From JBOHSA01 sp050732995 (lineage in GTDB: Bacteria; Gemmatimonadota; Gemmatimonadetes; Gemmatimonadales; GWC2-71-9), in assembly GCA_050732995.1 (NCBI GenBank), contig JBOHSA010000236.1, positions 1-26,911 of the forward strand: a DNA stretch of 26,911 bases, given 5' to 3'. Under the pieces are notes generated by a model. The model did no database searches. It saw only the letters and a list, made by a program, of their open reading frames with translations, and was not told the DNA's origin. The translations under genes and the position numbers were made by a program. The number at the start of each line of letters is the position of its first letter. The first letter of the stretch is position 1. Of this stretch, positions 24,446 through 26,911 are shown one piece after another.

Positions 24446-25543
24446 TCAGCGACTCCTTCCACGAAACACGATGCGTTTGAACAGCACCAGCGCTCCGGCG
24501 CGCAGGCGGTACAAATAGACACCGGCCGGCACCGTCCGGCCATCAGCCGTGGTGCCGTCCCAGGTGAGGCGGTCGTCGCAGGTCGGGCCGCCCGCTGCGC
24601 CGCGGCCGTAGCGCCCCGCCGAGAGCACGCCCGGAATTCCGGGTCCCGGGATGAGTCGCCGCACGGTGTTGCCCCGCAGGTCGAGGATCGCGAGCTCCAC
24701 CTCGCTCACCCGCGTGAGGTCGAACCAGATGCAGGTTACGTCCTGCCCCGAGCCGGGAAAAGGGTTCGGGAAGTTTTGGTACAGCACCGTCGCCCGGGGC
24801 GCCCGCGGGTCGAGCACCAGGAACGTCCCGACGCTCCGGACCACTACGGTGTCGGGCGGCGGATCCACCGACACCGCGAGGAACCAGCTGTAGGCGACGT
24901 TCCGCTCGAGCGCTCGCGGGATCTGGAAGCTCGTCCCCGTCAACCCCGTCACCTTGAAGTCCGGCCCCGACGCCGCCCTGCGGTAGATGGAGAGATCGTA
25001 GCGAAACGGACCCGGTGGCGCCGCGACCGCCGGCGACGTCCAGGTGAACGTCGGCTGGTCCTCGAGCGTGTTCTCACCTTCCGGGCGGTTGAACGAGGTG
25101 AGCGTCGCCCAGGCCGGGACGCGGGCGGGCCCGACCAGTTGGGTGGTCCCGGTCTCGCCGGTCGCGGCCGTCGCGTCCACGCGCCAGAAGAGCGGGGCGC
25201 CCGGTTTGAGGGCCCGCCGCAGATCGTACTGCTCCGCCGCGAGCGTCGTGTCGACGACGGGGGCGGCCAGGGTCGACTCGCGGGCCACGCGCAGCCGGTA
25301 GGTCACCGGAGCGGCGGACCCGGGGACGGGCTCGGTCCGCCAGCGGAACGTCGGCGTGACGGACGCGAGGACGCTGTCCACCGGCTCGAGCGGCACCACG
25401 CCCAGGGGGAACACGGCCGACGCCGTGACGTCGGGCCGCGTGTCGCGCGCCCACGCGCGCGCGACGCCCGGGGATACGCCGGACCGCTGGGCCGCGAGCA
25501 GCGTCGGGAGCAGGCCGCCGAGGAGCGCCGCGGCCCGAATCAG
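24446..25543 (-). CDS. Secreted protein with fibronectin-like repeats and FlgD-like C-terminus
   Basis: With a CTG start at 25543 the protein has 365 residues: a signal peptide (IRAAALLGGLLPTLLAAQ), two beta-sandwich segments of fibronectin/Ig type (around TPTFRWRTEP and QPTFTWTSPA, each with a later W in a YxLxVA or YxWFLA strand), and a C-terminal FlgD-like Ig domain (LYQNFPNPF, LAILDLRG, WDGTTADGRTVPAGVYLYRL). Such C-terminal domains often serve as type IX or other sorting signals in FCB-group bacteria. No ATG, GTG or TTG lies between the smc stop and the signal core; the next in-frame standard start is far inside smc. CTG forms a CTGA overlap with the smc stop. The start is therefore unusual but likely. 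Confidence 0.75.
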   Translation of the reverse strand: MIRAAALLGGLLPTLLAAQRSGVSPGVARAWARDTRPDVTASAVFPLGVVPLEPVDSVLASVTPTFRWRTEPVPGSAAPVTYRLRVARESTLAAPVVDTTLAAEQYDLRRALKPGAPLFWRVDATAATGETGTTQLVGPARVPAWATLTSFNRPEGENTLEDQPTFTWTSPAVAAPPGPFRYDLSIYRRAASGPDFKVTGLTGTSFQIPRALERNVAYSWFLAVSVDPPPDTVVVRSVGTFLVLDPRAPRATVLYQNFPNPFPGSGQDVTCIWFDLTRVSEVELAILDLRGNTVRRLIPGPGIPGVLSAGRYGRGAAGGPTCDDRLTWDGTTADGRTVPAGVYLYRLRAGALVLFKRIVFRGRSR

Positions 25544-26911
25544 ACCGGTTCCATCTGCCCGAGCCGCACGCCGACGATCGTCGAGACGCCCGGCTCCTGC
25601 ATCGTGACGCCGTACACCGCGTCCGCGGCCTGCATCGTCCGCGGGTTGTGGGTGATCACGATGAACTGCGTCTGATCCTTGAACTCCGCCAGCAGGCGCA
25701 CGTAGCGGCCCACGTTGGCGTCGTCGAGCGGCGCGTCGACTTCGTCCAGCAGACAGAACGGGCTGGGCCGGGCGAGGAAGATCGCGAACAGCAGCGAGAC
25801 GGCCACGAGCGTCCGCTCGCCCGAGGAGAGGAGGTGGATCCGCTGGGTCCGCTTGCCCCGGGGGGCGGCGTGGATCTCGATCTCGCTGTCCAGCGGGTCG
25901 TCCTCGTTCGCCAGCCGGACGTCGCACTCGCCGCCGCCGAACAGGGTCTGGAACACCGCCCGGAAGTTGGCCCGGGCGTTCCCGAACGACTCGAGGAACA
26001 TGGTCTTCGCCGTCTGGTCGATCTCGCGTGCCGCCTGTTGCAGCGAGGCCCGGGCGGCGACGAGATCGTCGCGCTGGGTCATCAGGAACTCGAGCCGCTT
26101 GGTCTCTTCGGCGTGCTCCTCCACGGCCAGGGCGTTGACCGGTCCCACGGCGTCGATCGCCGAGCGGAGCCGCTCGTTCTCCTCGCGCAACCACGGGAGA
26201 TCGCCGGGGACTTCCGGCGCCTCGGCGAGCAGGTGGTCGAGCGGCTTCCGCCATTCGGCTGCGACCCGCTCTTGGAGGCCGCGCTTGCGGCCCTGGATCT
26301 CGGTGCGTTCGAGCTCGAGCTTGTGCTCTTCCTCCGCCAGCGTGTCGAGCGCGCGCCGCAGTGCCTCGAGCGCCTGCTCCGCAGTGGCGAGATCGGACTC
26401 CGCGAGCAGCACCTGGGCCCCGGCGTCGCCGGTTGCCGCCTCCAGCTCGGCCAGGGCGAGGCGGCGCTCCCGCAGCGTGTCTTCCCAGAGGGCCTGGTGG
26501 GTCGTGAGCGTCGTGCGCTCGCGCTCGAGCGCGGCCAGCTCCTCGCTCAGGGCCGCGGCGTGGCGGCGGGCGTCGGCAGCGTCCCCCGCCGCGCGCGCGG
26601 CCCGGTCCCGGGCGGCCTGATGGCGGGCCTCGATCTGCGCCGCCTCCACCTGCCAGTGGACCCGCTGTTCGCGCACCGCCTCCTGCTGGGCTTCCTGCTC
26701 GACCAGCCGGGCCCGCTCCGCACCCAACCGTTCGTCCAGGCGTACCCGGTCCAGCTCGTGCTGCTGCAGGTCGGCGTCCAGGGCGCCGAGCCGGATCTCG
26801 ACCTCGTCGAGCCGGCGTGCCAGGCGGTCGACCTGCGCCGCGGCGTCGGCGACTTGGCGCTGCGCGTGGGCGGCGGCGCGCTCCGCCTCCCCCCGCTGGG
26901 CACCGGCCTCG
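25540..26911 (-). CDS. smc: Chromosome segregation protein SMC, C-terminal part (5' end outside window)
   Basis: The frame is open to the window edge, so only about the last 457 residues are seen. They comprise a long charged coiled coil (from 26911 to ~26100) and the C-terminal ATPase head. The head has the signature LLSSGERTLVAVSLLFAIF, the Walker B CLLDEVDAPLDD and the H-loop VITHN. The signature is LSSGE where most SMC proteins have LSGGE. SMC organises chromosomes with ScpA and ScpB, which are not in this window. The internal TTG at 26727 is not a start. The 3' end overlaps the FlgD-domain gene as CTGA. Confidence 0.93.
   Translation of the reverse strand, partial: EAGAQRGEAERAAAHAQRQVADAAAQVDRLARRLDEVEIRLGALDADLQQHELDRVRLDERLGAERARLVEQEAQQEAVREQRVHWQVEAAQIEARHQAARDRAARAAGDAADARRHAAALSEELAALERERTTLTTHQALWEDTLRERRLALAELEAATGDAGAQVLLAESDLATAEQALEALRRALDTLAEEEHKLELERTEIQGRKRGLQERVAAEWRKPLDHLLAEAPEVPGDLPWLREENERLRSAIDAVGPVNALAVEEHAEETKRLEFLMTQRDDLVAARASLQQAAREIDQTAKTMFLESFGNARANFRAVFQTLFGGGECDVRLANEDDPLDSEIEIHAAPRGKRTQRIHLLSSGERTLVAVSLLFAIFLARPSPFCLLDEVDAPLDDANVGRYVRLLAEFKDQTQFIVITHNPRTMQAADAVYGVTMQEPGVSTIVGVRLGQMEPV

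Overview
The window reads as a chromosomal core region of a high-GC, Gram-negative (diderm) bacterium. Diderm features are an apolipoprotein N-acyltransferase, a LolA carrier, a predicted outer-membrane barrel, a lipoprotein with a lipobox, and a secreted protein with a C-terminal FlgD-like domain of the kind common in the FCB/Gemmatimonadota lineages. Gene content, the high proportion of GTG starts and dense 4-nt start/stop overlaps fit Gemmatimonadota. That placement is inference and was not tested by a search. I found no tRNA, rRNA, CRISPR array, insertion sequence, phage gene or restriction/defence system. Almost every base is coding and no gene-free stretch exceeds 300 bases.

Layout. (1) 1-208 is a near-perfect 104-bp-arm palindrome that runs into the 5' end of yajQ. 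(2) 160-11664, plus strand, is a tightly packed series: yajQ, rimO, hemL, a SpoIID-like lipoprotein, an outer-membrane barrel, a Gfo/Idh/MocA-type protein, lnt, hyuA, hyuB and a half-size TauE/SafE protein. (3) 11668-16131, minus strand: a GAF/HD-GYP protein, a possible small ORF, a CsgG-like TPR protein, a metallo-beta-lactamase-fold hydrolase and a Crp/Fnr regulator. (4) 16132-16295 is a divergent promoter region with a good -35/-10 pair in each direction. (5) 16296-21984, plus strand: rpmE, prfA, prmC, a YlbF-like protein, tmk, an S41 C-terminal processing peptidase and a DUF2520 Rossmann protein. (6) 21929-26911, minus strand: smc (its C-terminal part; the 5' end lies outside the window), a FlgD-domain secreted protein, a second MBL-fold hydrolase, a DAHP synthase and lolA.

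Functional themes are translation and its maturation factors (RimO, L31, RF1 and its methylase PrmC), tetrapyrrole synthesis (HemL), envelope biogenesis (Lnt, LolA, SpoIID-like, barrel, S41 protease), aromatic amino-acid entry (DAHP synthase), an ATP-dependent hydantoinase/oxoprolinase pair, and a probable signalling cluster (Crp/Fnr, MBL hydrolase, CsgG-like, HD-GYP).

I do not see a clear new multi-gene system. The most unusual signals are in the DNA itself. Octanucleotide inverted repeats form the start-proximal part of two unrelated genes (barrel and lolA) and give them nearly the same signal peptide; because 8 is not a multiple of 3, a change in copy number would switch the frame. A heptamer repeat is shared by the palindrome upstream of yajQ and a loop in hyuB. 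Other points are a C10 tract just after a lipobox, a Gfo/Idh protein lacking two of three expected catalytic residues, an HD-GYP domain split by about 110 residues, and a secreted protein whose only sensible start is CTG.
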